From Thelonectria olida (lineage: Eukaryota > Ascomycota > Sordariomycetes > Hypocreales > Nectriaceae), in assembly GCA_020736575.1 (NCBI GenBank), contig JAGPYM010000020.1:372001-436000 (forward strand): DNA of 64,000 nucleotides, given 5' to 3'. Shown in pieces: positions 43,605-55,898 of the stretch (position 1 is its first letter; each line of letters begins with the position of its first letter). The notes under the pieces are model-generated. The model worked only from the letters and a program-made list of their open reading frames with translations, searched no databases and was not told the DNA's origin. Both the position numbers and the translations under genes were made by a program.

Positions 43605-44754
43605 TTACAGCTGCTCGTTGGGACCAGCAATCAAGACCTTGATCGCCTCTCCCTCCTTGACCTTCTTGAACGCCTCCTCGGCCTCCTGGAATGTAACAAT
43701 GCCCGTGACGAGCTTCTTGACGTCGACCCGACCGCTGGCAACGAGCTCCACGGCCAGAGGGTAATCGCCAGGGCCATATCGGAAGGAACCGCTCATAGTC
43801 ATCTCCTTGATGCACATGGCCATGATGGGGAAAGTAATGTCTGACTTGCCCATACCGCCCTGGACGTAGCTACCGCCGACCTTGACGGTGTGGATGCTGG
43901 TCTGGATGGAAGGCTCAGCACCGCTAGCATCAATGACAACGTCAGCACCGTCGGGGAGCTCAGCGAGCTCGAGCAGGGCCTTGGCGTTCTCCTCAGGGGA
44001 GATGCGCTGGGAGCTGTAGATGTGAGTCGAGCAGAACTCCTTGGCGAAGTCGAGCTTGGACTGGACAATGTCGACGCTGACAATCTTGGTAGCACCATAG
44101 GCCTTGGCAACGGCGGCGCAGAGGAGGCCGACGGGTCCAGCACCCATGACAACGACCGAGTTACCGGGCTTCACGTTGGCCTGCTTGACGATGTGGACGG
44201 CAACGGCCAGGGGCTCGATGAGCGCGCCCTCCTGCAGAGTCACATTCTCGGGCAGCTTGAAGCAGAAATCCGCGGGGGCAGCCCAGTATCCGGTCAAGGT
44301 GCCGTCATAGGGGGGGGTGGCGGCGAAGACCATGTCGGGGCAAAGGTTGTACTTGCCAGCCGTGCAGTTGGTGCATCGTCGACAGGGGTAGCCAGGCTCC
44401 AGGGCAACGCGATCGCCAACCTTGAGGTGAGTGACACCCTCGCCGACCTCGACGATAGTACCGGCCGACTCGTGACCGAGAACCATGGGATCCTCGACGA
44501 CGAACTTGCCAATGGCTCCGTGGACCCAGTAGTGAACATCGGAACCGCAGATGCCGGTATAGTTGATGGCGACGATGACATCGTGGGGGCTCTTGAGGGT
44601 GGGCTTGGGGCGCTCCTCGAAGGAGACGTCGCCGGGCTTGTTGAGGACGAAGGACAAGTTCTGGAGGAAAGGACAAGTCAGCAGATGCGCAATTATGCCA
44701 TTATGGGTGGACAGCTTGGGATTAGCTAATTGGAGCAAGACTCACGCTGGACAT
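43605..44754 (-). CDS. xylitol dehydrogenase (D-xylulose reductase), MDR family
   Basis: Zinc-dependent, NAD-linked polyol dehydrogenase: xylitol to D-xylulose, with likely activity on sorbitol. A 9-nt first exon (44746-44754, encoding MSS) is joined across an 85-nt intron to 43605-44660, giving 354 residues, the usual family length. Catalytic zinc ligands are visible in GICGSDVHYW and GHESAG plus the later Glu; the structural zinc cysteines are in PCRRCTNCTAGKYNLC. The Rossmann dinucleotide site is VVMGAGPVGLLCAAVAKAYG, followed by VSVDIVQSKL with the Asp that favours NAD over NADP. The strong similarity to fungal XDH1/XYL2 supports a role in pentose catabolism. Isolated; no other pentose-pathway gene is nearby. 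Confidence 0.9.
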
Positions 44755-47700
44755 GGTTGCTTTTGGGAGTGGTGAGACGGTAAGATGAGGAGTAAAGAGA
44801 AGGAAGGAAAGGAGGCGATGAGTTCAGGAGGGGGATTGGGCCTGGTTTTCTATTCCCGGTTCCGGTGGGTAATGTGAAGCTTGAGGGTCCCAGCTAGCTG
44901 AGTTGTTGAGCAGACGGGGGGTTATCGTGACGCGAGGAGCTGTGGGTGTGGTGAGACTATTCGTATCGTCAGGTGGCAGTATCGAATTTTCTTTCCCTTC
45001 TTATATGGATGCGTGGGATGGCGGGGCAGGGACTGTCAACAAGACGGAAACGTGTTGATTCCATCCGGCCGAGGAAATCTGCTGATAAAGTAATGAACTG
45101 ATGAAGTCGCAGCTGTAACAATGCAGCCCTCCATCCATCCATCCATGATGCGATGCCGCCCTCCCGCGCAGCTGTTTGCTCTTGTTTTCTCACACACCCC
45201 ACGCGCGCCACGATGCACGACGTATCGACGCCGACACACACCGACCCAGACCCCGCGATAGAGGAGGGGTAGGCCAAGCCAAGCTCGCGCCAATGATGGG
45301 AGCTGTTGGAAGCTGCTGGCTGTCGTCGAGCAGCAGAAAAGACCCCACCAGCGGCACCAGACTCGTCAATTGAAGTGCTTGTTCACATGTTGCCCCTCCT
45401 TGTCCTCCCAAAGACCGCGCTACGGAGGTCGGCGGCGGCCATTGACTTCGGTGACGGGTGCTCCGACGGGAGCGCTTCAAGGAGCTCCAACGGGGACCGG
45501 TAGTTAGCGGCTTCTGTCACTGTTTTGGAGCTCACGGGAGTTTTGAATTTATCCATGACTTTAACCGCTCCAATGGTCGAGCGCGAACTGATCCACCGAG
45601 GACGAAAACTCGACGACGGAGGAGAAATAGCTTCTGTTGGAAGTCGGTGGTGCAAAGCGAATACCGAGTTGTTGGGAAACATCACTGGCGAGTGGTCTCC
45701 TGTCGTTCCGGCATCTCTCGTGTTTGTTGGCGGTGTTGCGTAAAGGTGTGGTGAGACCTTCAAGCCATCCTTGCCAATGGAAACTTGGGTGTGGGGGAAT
45801 CGTACTTGCATCCGGGCCGGGGTCTGTACAGGAGGGAGGGCGAAGGAGCTCTCGAGCAGCTCCTCTCGGGATACCCAATGTTACCTTCCATGATCCATGC
45901 TACTGTTTGTTAATGCTTGCCGCCTTCCAATGCGTTTTGAAACGTGCCTGCCTGAGAGGGACGGACGGGAGGGAAGGAGTGATGAGGATCGAATCATTTG
46001 ATCTCTTGCCTGTGAACATGCTGCCAAAGCACGCCCCTCTCTTGCAGCTACGTCATATGTAAGCCTATACCATTCTCCATCATGATATGATGCGGAACGA
46101 GCTGATTCCCATGACAGCAATCAACTACACGGCTCAACTCCTGAATACCTACAAAACTAATGAGCTAACGTTTTCTCTGTAGAGTCTATCCGTACCTACC
46201 AACGATACGCAAATGACAATACATAATGCAATGAATCAACGTCGTTCCGGGGGGAGGTGGCAGTTTAGCGGGGTCCATCGGCGTTGGTCTTCCGCTGGCG
46301 TCGTGCCAGGGGGCGGAGGGCGGGTGTGTACCGGTAGCCGCTGAGGCTCCAAGCTTTAGTGGGCTTCATCCGCCCCCAGCCCCTGGAGCTTTGGGCACAG
46401 ACCCGCTGGAGCGATCAACCGACGGATCTTGGTCAAAAAGAACGGCAAACGAAGCCAGCTTTTGGCTCAAAGACACAGGCAAGGAGCCTACCTTTATAGA
46501 CATTCTGATATGTATGCTTGCCTGTTGTCGCTATGCGGTGAATTGCAACCTTGATGGCTTTACATCGTCATACCACTGGAAGCATATAATCCCGTCAAAT
46601 CATCACGTCGAATGAGAATTGGACCTCCGAGGTGGTAACTGCCGCCACACCCTTCAGCTCAAGTAAACCTGATATCATTATGCAGCCCCGACATTCCGAT
46701 CAAGGACGAAAGGAAAAGGAATCACTTATTTCTTCTCTTTTCTCACCAAATCAGTTGGTTCCAAAGAGTGACATAAAAACACTCGTCCTTGGAGCCTTGA
46801 CCACCACGCCGTGGCGTTCGGATCGGAGCAACGGAATGCATGCATGTGCAAATCAGCTCAGTCTCATCGTACGTCGAGACGCGTTATGCGACAATTGTTT
46901 CTCATGTCATCCTTGGAGGAGGCATATTGCATGTGCATCGGTAGGCACATGTGTTATGCATCTTCCCCAACAAGGGCACGCACTCTCCTCCCAGAACCTG
47001 GTCGGCATTCATCTTCAATCCTACATCCATGTCTAGCATTTCTTTAACATAGTTTCATTACTTATAAGTGAGCTGCTGCCTTCCGCTGTCCCGGAGGCTC
47101 AATGTGGTTTGTTGTGAGTTGCTGTGAGGTAGAGGTACCCCGAAAGACGGTTCTACATCATGAGACTTGAGGGTGAGGTTTTGCAAGTTGCAGACAGTCT
47201 AGCCGACCTGCAGAAGTGCGAGTTCGCGTAATTGACACTGTTAGTAAAGAACCGAGCCCATCGAACCATGGAGAAACTTTGGGGAGTGCAACTTACAGCT
47301 GATGATGGATCCGATGTGTCGGGATGGCAATTAACGCATCTAACACCCTCAAGAGGTGGATTATAATACATGAGAAAAAAAGGACATAGTTGACCTGGGG
47401 TAGAGGTGTATTGCCTGTCTGACTTACCAACTACGTATGCAGGCCTGATACCTGATCCAAGCATTACAGGCGACAACGTCCGTCACATGTGTTGCACATG
47501 CAATTGAGATCTTTTGTGTGTCCTTGTAAATGTGCTTGTAATTGAGAATGCGTTTTAGGCTTCCATCCGCTTTCAGGGGCGAAGACAGACTCTAGCGTTT
47601 GCCAGAAGGTTCTATATGTACTATTAAGTAACATTGAACGTTAACTAACTTGAATCGGTGTGAAAGTTCCTCAGCATGAGCTCTGTAGTTAGCGGGAGGT

Positions 47701-47962
47701 GGTGTTAGGCAAACTCCCTCCCGTCGATTCGGCATTCCTGAGATATAGGGTAGGTAACTATCGTATGAAAAGTGTAGAGATGGCAATAAAAGCTCCAGTA
47801 GATGTGTATTAATCGAATTTATACGAAGGCTATACAATAACTAGATAGGTACAAAAATTCCCCTAGGAAAATCTCGTGATCTACGTCTTAGAAGTATTGC
47901 CCACCGAGTCTCTTCCTCGCCGGAGCGTGAGACTCTTCCAAACCCCCCTCACTCCCCCCCCT
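44755..47962. other. 3.2-kb gene-poor intergenic region
   Basis: Left part is the promoter of the dehydrogenase. I found no domain, tRNA or transposon. The longest frame is 142 codons (45383-45811, minus), with no recognisable features. The stretch is long enough to hide a non-coding transcript, but nothing in it shows one. Confidence 0.4.
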
Positions 47963-48775
47963 TTATGTGTACCCGTTCTGCTTTACCAGGAACCACGACC
48001 CAGCTCCTACAATTATAGCACCGCCAACCCACGGCGTCACCACTTTGATCGCCCCCCGGATATTTCTGAAGACCTTTTTCATAATTGTCCGCTGTAACTC
48101 GGCCGCCTCATTGACCCAAGGGAACTCTACATCTGGAACAGCTTTATCCAGGAATTCACATAGCGGCTCCCACCCCTCGCCCATGCGGTATTCTAGCAGT
48201 CTTTCCGGCGGCACCATCTCACGAATGACGCGGTGATGGCGGTCATACGCCTTGCGTGCGTTGGCATGACACTCCTCATAGCTGTGCGCCTCGAAAAAAC
48301 CGAGCATCTGCTTGCGTGCCGAGATGCCGGTGATGGAACCCAAGACAGGCTCGACATAGTTGATGGAGAACTCTGCTACTGGGCTCCAGAGATTGCTGAG
48401 GATTCCCTTGTCGACGCTCGCGAACCACTTGTCGAAGTCGCGAATGACGAGGAGCACCTTGGCCTCGGGATACGCCTCGATCAGCTGCGGTGCGAAGACG
48501 GCAGCAACGTCGGTGGTGGCTTCGCAATGACCGAAGAGCTCGTCCCACTGCCCGCGCGTAAACGGCTGGCCGGTGTATGTGGGGAGGACGGGAAAGGAGG
48601 CATCTGCAGCGCGGTCCATGATGGCCCAGTCCTCCTTGGAGTCGATGGCCTTGATTCCGTGATAGACGTCCTGGTATCCGAGGATCGTCAGGGCCTTGCA
48701 TATGGATGCGCTTCCGGTGCGTACAAGGCCGAGGGCGAGGACCTTCATTTCACGCTTTGGCTTGGGAGTCTCCAT
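47963..48775 (-). CDS. sulfotransferase-like P-loop protein (Sulfotransfer_4 type)
   Basis: Single-exon 270-residue protein. The N-terminal MKVLALGLVRTGSASICKAL is the 5'-phosphosulfate-binding loop of the fungal sulfotransferase-like family. HGIKAIDSKEDWAIMDRAAD, a substrate-side block (LFGHCEATTDVAAVFAPQLI), then AKVLLVIRDFDKWFASVDK (the 3'-phosphate Arg/Ser region) follow. The C-terminus holds a hydrophobic segment (GGAIIVGAGSWFLV) that would anchor it to a membrane. Members are often annotated as sulfotransferases or, wrongly, as epimerases. The acceptor substrate is unknown, and no secondary-metabolite genes are next to it. Confidence 0.85.
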   Translation of the reverse strand: METPKPKREMKVLALGLVRTGSASICKALTILGYQDVYHGIKAIDSKEDWAIMDRAADASFPVLPTYTGQPFTRGQWDELFGHCEATTDVAAVFAPQLIEAYPEAKVLLVIRDFDKWFASVDKGILSNLWSPVAEFSINYVEPVLGSITGISARKQMLGFFEAHSYEECHANARKAYDRHHRVIREMVPPERLLEYRMGEGWEPLCEFLDKAVPDVEFPWVNEAAELQRTIMKKVFRNIRGAIKVVTPWVGGAIIVGAGSWFLVKQNGYT

Positions 48776-49434
48776 GATGCACTAAGAGCTTCTCCTCAGA
48801 GGTTGTGAAATATGACGGCTATTCTCCGAGGCACAAACAACATTTGGGAATGGTTTCAGCGATCGATGTCAAAGTGATATGAGGAGGGAAGACATTTGGA
48901 CTTGTAGTTTGCCTACATAGGTACCTAGACTAGTAGTTACCTATTATCTTATCCTCCACCGCCTGGAAAGAAGGAGGACTCACCAACGTCATCATGGTGC
49001 GTCCTAGCAGGGCCGTCCCTCGGTAGTCAAACCAGATCTTCACAGTTAACCAGTTAGCGTTAGATAATTATCAGACCTATGCCTATTTTGGTAAGTTGGT
49101 CTCCAGGACTAAGGAGATAGGGCTGACTGTATCGCTGGCTTCAATTTGCACGTCTCTATTCGTGGAGCCGAGGATCATGGCAAGCCTGCGACGAATACAA
49201 ATACGAATACCCGTTTCTACATAGTTCAATCTTAGAAACTGATAAGTAGTCTTTCAAAAGCGAAGGCTTTCGTACTTATGGTGCCGTTATACAGTAGTTT
49301 CATCATGGGGGATAGGTCTTTGGCAAACACTGATCATGACATACTTCATCTAGTCTCAATTTCAAAGCCCCAAACTTAACCGCCACCTCGCACACTCAGA
49401 TCTCATCTCATCTCATCCTCCCAGAACACGGATC
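48776..49434. other. intergenic, sulfotransferase promoter and antiporter 3' flank
   Basis: No gene is seen. A short CTCAT repeat occurs near 49404. Confidence 0.4.
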
Positions 49435-51328
49435 TCAGACGACAGGTTGTATCGTCGCTCGCCTCCGCCGTTCCCTCTTCTCGTGAACCTCAATTTCCCC
49501 CGCTGGATCGTCGGCCGACGGTCCGCGCCTGTGTCGACTCGCTCCCACCCTCGGCAGTTCCACGCTCGCAATCGGTCGACTAAATCGATTATACGCAAGA
49601 AACGTCTCTCCATCACTAATTGCAGCATTGGCCGGCAGCGCCTCGCGGAACGATGATCGCCACATCTCAATGGCATCGTCGTGGATTGGCTTGACTCTCA
49701 GCCATTTGTAGAGAAGGTCCAATGCCGGGATCGACAAGCCGTGGACCACAATGGAGAAGAAGACGAGCCAGTACACTATTGGATTTATTATTTCCACTAG
49801 GTGTGTCTCCTCGACATCTCCATCGCCAACGTCTGGGAACAGACGCTTTGTATACTCGACGTAAAAGACAGCGCCAGCGCCGATCGGACCAAAGTATCCC
49901 ATAAAGAGCGCCTCCTTGTAGTTGGCGCATACGGGCTTCATCAGCCTGCACGCGGCTAGTACGGCGGGGATTCGACGGAAGGCAAGGACCACGAAACCCA
50001 GGAGGAGAAGACGTCCAATGGTGATGCCAGTTCCGTCCGGGTCGTGGAACTCTGACCACGGGATGATGGTTCCGATGTAGAAGAAGCCGCCAAAGTTTAG
50101 CAGCATGGTGAAGCTGGAGTTGACTTCGTCCTGACGCCGTTCTGACTCCTTGAGATAATGGCCATCCCAATTCAGCGCACAGCCGGCTACGAAGCAAGCA
50201 AAAGAGTCGTCGGTACCGATGGCGCCGCAACTGCCCACGAGAAACATGCCGAGAGCTGAAGGAAAGAGGAGATATGATTCATTGTCGATCCATTTCCTGC
50301 GCACATTGTCAGTGATGCCTCGGCTCTGTACTGTTAGAAGACTCACCTTTCCAAGCAAAACTGGATGCCCTTGCATGCAGCAAATCCGACCAGCGCACCA
50401 TAACAAACGGACAAGACGATCATGTACAGCCACGTCTCCAGCACCCATTCCCTCAGAGCTACTCCAACCCCTCCGCCCACACGGCCAACCTGATCAGACC
50501 CCAGCACCTCATACCCCATCGAGAGATGTCCATCCTCCGTCCTTTCATGCGCATGCCTCATCAGGTAAACAGCGAACATCAAGAACGGAAACCCAAAGCC
50601 GTCGTTCGCACCCGCCTCGCATGAGATGATTTCTCGAAGCGGCCGGGCAATGAACATGTCGGAAAAGGGGCCCTTTGCGATGGCTTGCGAGAGGACTGGA
50701 TCGGTACAGGTGACACATGCCGAGATGACCAGGGCCGGAAGAAGAGTTAGGTTGGATGTAGTTGCGAGGACGCAGAGCGTTGTGGCGAGCCACATCATGG
50801 TCATGACGGGGAGCAGACACATGGCGATCTCCTTCCGACGCATCCAGAGATACCGCGCAGGAAGCTGATACCCGGCAATGACCAGCTGGAGGCCAATCAT
50901 GACTCTCGTAACGCCCTAGAGAAGTTAGTCTTAGTATTGGTACTGCTCCAAGCTGGTGAGGATAGGAATGTCGAGCTTACTAAAGTAATCGCATGTGTTT
51001 GGCCGTCTTGTGCGTTGCCCCATTGTGAGCTGTCTATGAACTTTGCTCCCACCGGCCCCAGAATGATACCCATTATAACAGCCGGGACTGTAAATGTTTA
51101 GTGCCATTGGGTGTTGTTCAAATTGATAGTAAAAAGCTCGTGGGTGACTTACGCGCGGCTCCCAGGTACCAGACCAACTTAATCTGGACGGAAACGAGCC
51201 CATACAGTCCAAGATAGGCGCCTAAAAGATAACCAAATTAACCCTTATTTCAGTTTGATGCAACCGCGATGTATCGTACCCAGCGCCCCGAGGACAATGT
51301 TGAGATGGTTGAGCTCCAGAGTAGGCAT
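49435..51328 (-). CDS. alkali-metal cation/proton antiporter (Nha1/Sod2 type)
   Basis: Plasma-membrane exchanger that expels sodium or potassium for protons. Five exons, about 51280-51328, 51153-51221, 50981-51087, 50347-50915 and 49435-50296, sum to 551 residues in frame. The start MPTLELNHLNIVLGALG is typical of fungal Na/H antiporters. Key blocks: IMGIILGPVGAKF, a TM segment with TCTDPVLSQAIAKGPF, then EAGANDGFGFPFLM with the Asn-Asp ion-binding pair, and GAIGTDDSFACFVAGCALNWD. Around twelve membrane helices are expected. The hydrophilic C-terminus is short (ending RRRRATIQPVV), unlike the very long tail of yeast Nha1. It lies directly downstream of the ENA ATPase on the same strand, suggesting a joint role in salt tolerance. 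Confidence 0.88.
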
Positions 51329-52365
51329 CCTGGCCAGCGTCAATGGTCTCCCCAGTCTTGAGCCCGATTCGCCAAGCAAGCAGCTGAGCCGTCAAAAGAA
51401 TATTTGAAACTATGAAAGAGCCAAAAAGGCAAAGACCAAATCCTCAGGCCCCTTCTTCCTTGCCGACTCCATGGCATATAAAACAACAGCTCCAAGGAGA
51501 GACAAACGCATTGTCGCACGGATAATAAGCGACGAGAGAAGAGCATGAAGCACACAGTCAAAAATGCGCGCCGGTAACCGAGAAGAGACAATGGGTGTGA
51601 CTTGACCGACGACGATGTGTCTCATTTCCGGGAGGCCGGCGCCCGTGAGTGCCGCCGTTGTACACGGCACCGAACTCCCGGCCGGTGCGGGGGCGCAGTG
51701 GCTGCTGTGTTGAATGAGTGTACAGGTCGAGTCTCTAAATTGAATATGACTGGCTTATCCTGTTCATGAATGAGAGTAGGTGGTGCAATCGGTCTGCTCT
51801 GGCAGACAGTGTGTTACACAGGAATGAATGGATACATATTCACGATCGGGTACATCTACGAACCCATTCGAAGTACTCGGTACCCTAATTTCATACTCGC
51901 TAAAGGTCATATCCGCATGCTGCATGGTATTGGTGGATTTTGTCACCTCGCATATTCGTACATACTTCAATTAACGCAGCCGTGGGAGGCCGCCCGTCGA
52001 GCACGCAGTGAATATGCCTCATAATTGACTTTGGTGTACTTAAAGCCCGCAATCTTCCAGAGATAGGAATTCCAATTCAATTCAATTCATAAGTTAATCA
52101 TTTGACTCCTTTTCAAGCTATCAATTGGCTTTCTCGGTAGGTACTTTTTGGTGCGGAAAACTTCCATTCTTCATCCGGCAATAGATCCATCCAATATGCC
52201 CCAATCCTTCCACCATTTCCCCATACTTTTCTGTTCCAACCAGTTCGTCAACTGAGCCCAGTACTCGGTTTCGTTTCCCTAACCTTCAGTCATATCCCTA
52301 TTGTCACTCTCGACTCTCTCGGCAATAGGAAGGATGTTGCCTTTCAGTCTTAGACAACCCCAACC
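51329..52365. other. 1-kb spacer between antiporter and ENA ATPase genes
   Basis: Promoter of the antiporter and 3' flank of the ATPase. A minus-strand 86-codon frame at 51410-51670 is hydrophobic but has no start context, splice continuation or family match, so it is not called. Confidence 0.45.
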
Positions 52366-55300
52366 CTAAGCCTTCTTCTGCATCATGGGCACGACCGGAG
52401 GCACCGGAACCTTCTCGAGGCCGTGTCGAACACTAACATCGGTCGACTCAGTCGTACTGAGGTAGTCTCCAAACGCGCGCTGTTCGAGATCCATGTCCCT
52501 CCAGCTCACGCCGTTCTCCTTCCGAGCCTGCATGCGGAAGAAGATGCGCTTCATCCACTTCCAGAACTCGACGCCAGCAAAGAACAAGGCAGCACAGACG
52601 AAGACGATACCCCATTCCCACGAGATTGGCTTGTGCTTGAAGACGACCTTGTTGATCACGGGGATGTAGATCAGGGGGAAGAGGGTGATAAAGCCCAGCA
52701 TAATAGCCCAGAACAGGAACTGGTTGCGCCAAATGTCGTGAATCCACTGGGTAAAGTATAGCTTCGAGCCGGGCTGCATGCGGAAGAACGACCTTCTCTT
52801 GTCAATCATCTCCCACGCAAGGAAGAGCGAGAACCAGGTAAGGCAAGCAAACGTGGTAGCACGAGACCGGAACACGGTATCACAGCTCTCACTGTACCGC
52901 TCGTTGCAGCCGTGTCCCAGCTCTCCATCGCCCCAAGCATACATGCGCAGCAAGAAAGAACCGAGGCACAGCGCAGCAATCCAAACGCCATAGACAATCA
53001 TGTCGCAGATGAGCTCGAGCGTGAAAACACCCGTCTTCAGGGACTGCGGGGGCCTGCGAAGAATGTCGGGCACGGCGCGCTCGAATCCAAGTCCCATGTC
53101 TGGCATACCAGATGTGGCCATGATAATCCACACGACCTGCACGGGGGCCAAGGGGAATACTGAAAGGCCGGTTCGGTCCTTAAAGGCCAAACCAACGAGG
53201 AGGACACCGGCTTGTGCAACGTTGGTAGCCAAGACGTGAAGAATAAACTTCTGAATGTTGTCAAAGATGCGGCGGCCTTCCTCAATGGCTGCAACAATAG
53301 AGGCGAAGTTGTCGTCGGTCAGAACAATGTCGGAGGCATTCTTGGCCACGTCAGAGCCAGCCTGACCCATGGCAATACCTACGTCAGCTCGTCGTAGCGA
53401 AGGCGAATCGTTGACACCGTCACCGGTCTATTACTCAAGTTAGCAAAACACATACGTTAAGGCGGAGTGTGATGATGACATACCATGGCGCAAAACTTGC
53501 CCCGGCGGTGCAGAGCCTCAATCATGCGGACCTTGGTGTTGGGCGCGCATCGGGCAATAACCAGCGGGAGGAATGGCAGTTGATCGACCTGGTCATCTGA
53601 GAGGCCGTCGAATTGGGTCGCGGTCATGACCATGGCACCTGCGGTATCACCCGCCACGAGGTCCATACGAGTGGGAAGAATGCCGACCTCGATAGCAATG
53701 GCCTTGGCCGTCTCGGGATGATCACCAGTCAACATATGCACCGAAATGCCGGCCTCGTGGCACTCTCGGACGGCAGGGCCGGACTCAGGACGGGGAGGAT
53801 CGTAAAGACCAACAAGACCTCGGAAAACAAGGTCGCACTCGACCGTGGTACGGTCAACCTCGTCACCCTTTTTCATATTGACGTGGTACGGCTTCGATGC
53901 CAAAGCCAAGACACGCAGACCCATACCGGCAAAAGCCTCCATGTTACGGAGGATCTCCTCACGGAACTCTTCAGTGATGGGGGTCTGCTCGTCCGAGTCT
54001 GTAGCGCAGTATGTGCTGCAGGCTCCAATGACACGTTCGACGGCACCCTTAGTAAAGGCAAAGAGTTTTCCAGAACGGTTGTCCTTCATGATAACGGACA
54101 TGCGCTTGACGTCAGAATCAAACGGCAACTCGGCAATCTCGCTGTACTGGTTGTGTCCATCGTGGCTGGTCAGCTTGAGACGGTTCCAATCGAATCGGGA
54201 AGCGAGAACTTGAATTGCAATCTCGGTAGGGTCACCACGAGCGTGCCACTCGCCATCCTTCTGGACAATGGTGGCAAGGTTGGCCAGGGAAGCAACTTGA
54301 AGGAAACTGGTGAGACCGCTTGCGCTCTTGGAGAGCAAGTTAGAAGCCGTGTCAAGGATGCCACAAGCATCACCCCCCTGCTTGAAAGGGATCTGGTGCG
54401 GCTGGCGAGGGTCGTATCGGATGTCACCCTCAGTGGGGTCAAAGGGGGAGTTCGAGTTCTCAATGGTGTATGTTCCCATGCCGGGCATCCAGGCACCGCG
54501 TGCAACCATCTTGCCCTGGGTCAGGGTACCCGTCTTGTCAGAGCAGATATCCGTGACAGCGCCCAGGGCTTCGAGAGACTTGAGGTTTCGGACGATGACG
54601 TTTCGCTCAACCATTCGCTTAGTTCCGGCCGCCATGGTAATGGTCAACACGACGACCAGACTGGCAGGAATCATAGAAAGACCAGTTGCAACGGCATAGA
54701 TGATGACCTGCTGGTTGGCATCGAACTCGTTGGCAGCGAGCACAATGATGGCACAAACAACGGCAACACCGAACAAGAGGATAGCCAGTCGAGACAACTT
54801 CTTCTGCAGAGGAGTGCCGACGTTGACACCAAGGAATCGACCAACAGCATCGGATAGAGTCAGAGTATAGGCTTCGAGGTATCGGTGCGGCTTGGCCGAG
54901 CCATCGGGCTTTCGCTTGACGGGACGGACCTTGCTGTCCTTCTTTCGAAGGGCACTAGCAATGGCACCAATCTCGGTGCACACACCAGTGGCGAAGACGA
55001 TGCCCTTGGCACGACCCTTTGTGACAGTCGAGGAGCTATAGGCAACGTTGATTCGATCACCGGGGCCGGTATTGTTCTCGAAAACGGCGTCTTCGTCCTT
55101 CCGGACAGGCAAGGATTCGCCAGTGAGCATCGCTTCGTCGGTTTCGAAGTTGATGGCCTCGATCAGTCTGTTCTCGTCAGCTTTGCTCGCCGAGCACAGG
55201 TAGGTAGAGTTCTTGCTTACCGGACATCGGCAGGAATCGTGTCACCAACCTTGATTTCCACAAGGTCACCGGGGACGATCTGAACCGAGGGCACGACCTT

Positions 55301-55898
55301 GGAGTCGCCGCCTCGAACAACAGTGGCAGTTGGAGACGACAGAGATCGGAGGGAATCCATGGTTTTCTCGGCCGAGTATTCTTGGAAGAAGCCGACCACG
55401 ACGTTCAGTCCGATGACAAAAGCCACGACGCCGCCCTCGATCCAGGACTTGATACCAAAGGACACAGCCATTGCGAGGATCAACACCTTGGCAAGATATT
55501 AGCCAGCGGTTTCATGGTTTGACCGTGAACCGGCAAAATGGAAAGAGCAATATGGTCACGCCAACATCGACACACAACATAGAAACATATCAATCAAAGT
55601 TGGATAGGCAGAAGGCTGGAGAAAAAGACGCCCGAGGACAAACACATACCATTGTCATGGCATTGGCCACCTGAGCAAGAATGATCTTAAGGGGTTGAAT
55701 ACCCTCAGCCTCACCAAGATCATTGTTTCCATACTTCACTAGCCGTTGGCCAGCCTCGGCCTCGCTCAGGCCATTGAGAATGTCGGCATTGAGTTCCTCA
55801 GCACACTGCTCAAAGGAGAGGGCATGAGCAGGTTGACTGATGGGATCATTGCTCTGGCCAGAGACATGAGTATCTGAAACCACAGCAGTTGGTGCCAT
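52366..55898 (-). CDS. ENA1: ENA-type sodium-exporting P-type ATPase (P2D/IID)
   Basis: ATP-driven efflux pump for sodium (and potassium) at the plasma membrane. Four exons, 55650-55898, 55221-55486, 53484-55167 and 52366-53427, sum exactly to 1086 residues, the normal ENA length. Motifs in order: cation-ATPase N-terminal domain (LSEAEAGQRLVKYGNNDLGE), actuator MLTGESLPV, TM4 region GLSMIPASLVVVLTITMAAG, phosphorylation site CSDKTGTLTQGKM, nucleotide-binding KGAVERVIG, the ISVHMLTGDHPETAKAIA block and hinge TGDGVNDSPSLRRADVGIAM. C-terminal membrane helices end near KHKPISWEWGIVF, before a short cytosolic tail. All introns are GT..AG and lie at 55487-55649, 55168-55220 and 53428-53483. Paired in tandem with an Na/H antiporter. 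Confidence 0.95.

Noticed and set aside
45383..45811. 142-codon minus-strand frame
   Set aside because: No recognisable features, and other frames are equally open in this GC-rich stretch.
51410..51670. Hydrophobic 86-codon minus-strand frame upstream of the antiporter
   Set aside because: Could be an extra membrane exon, but the antiporter already has a good start at 51328 and no splice sites join the two.
53613..54857. 414-codon plus-strand frame inside the ENA ATPase gene
   Set aside because: Antisense shadow of a strongly conserved coding exon.
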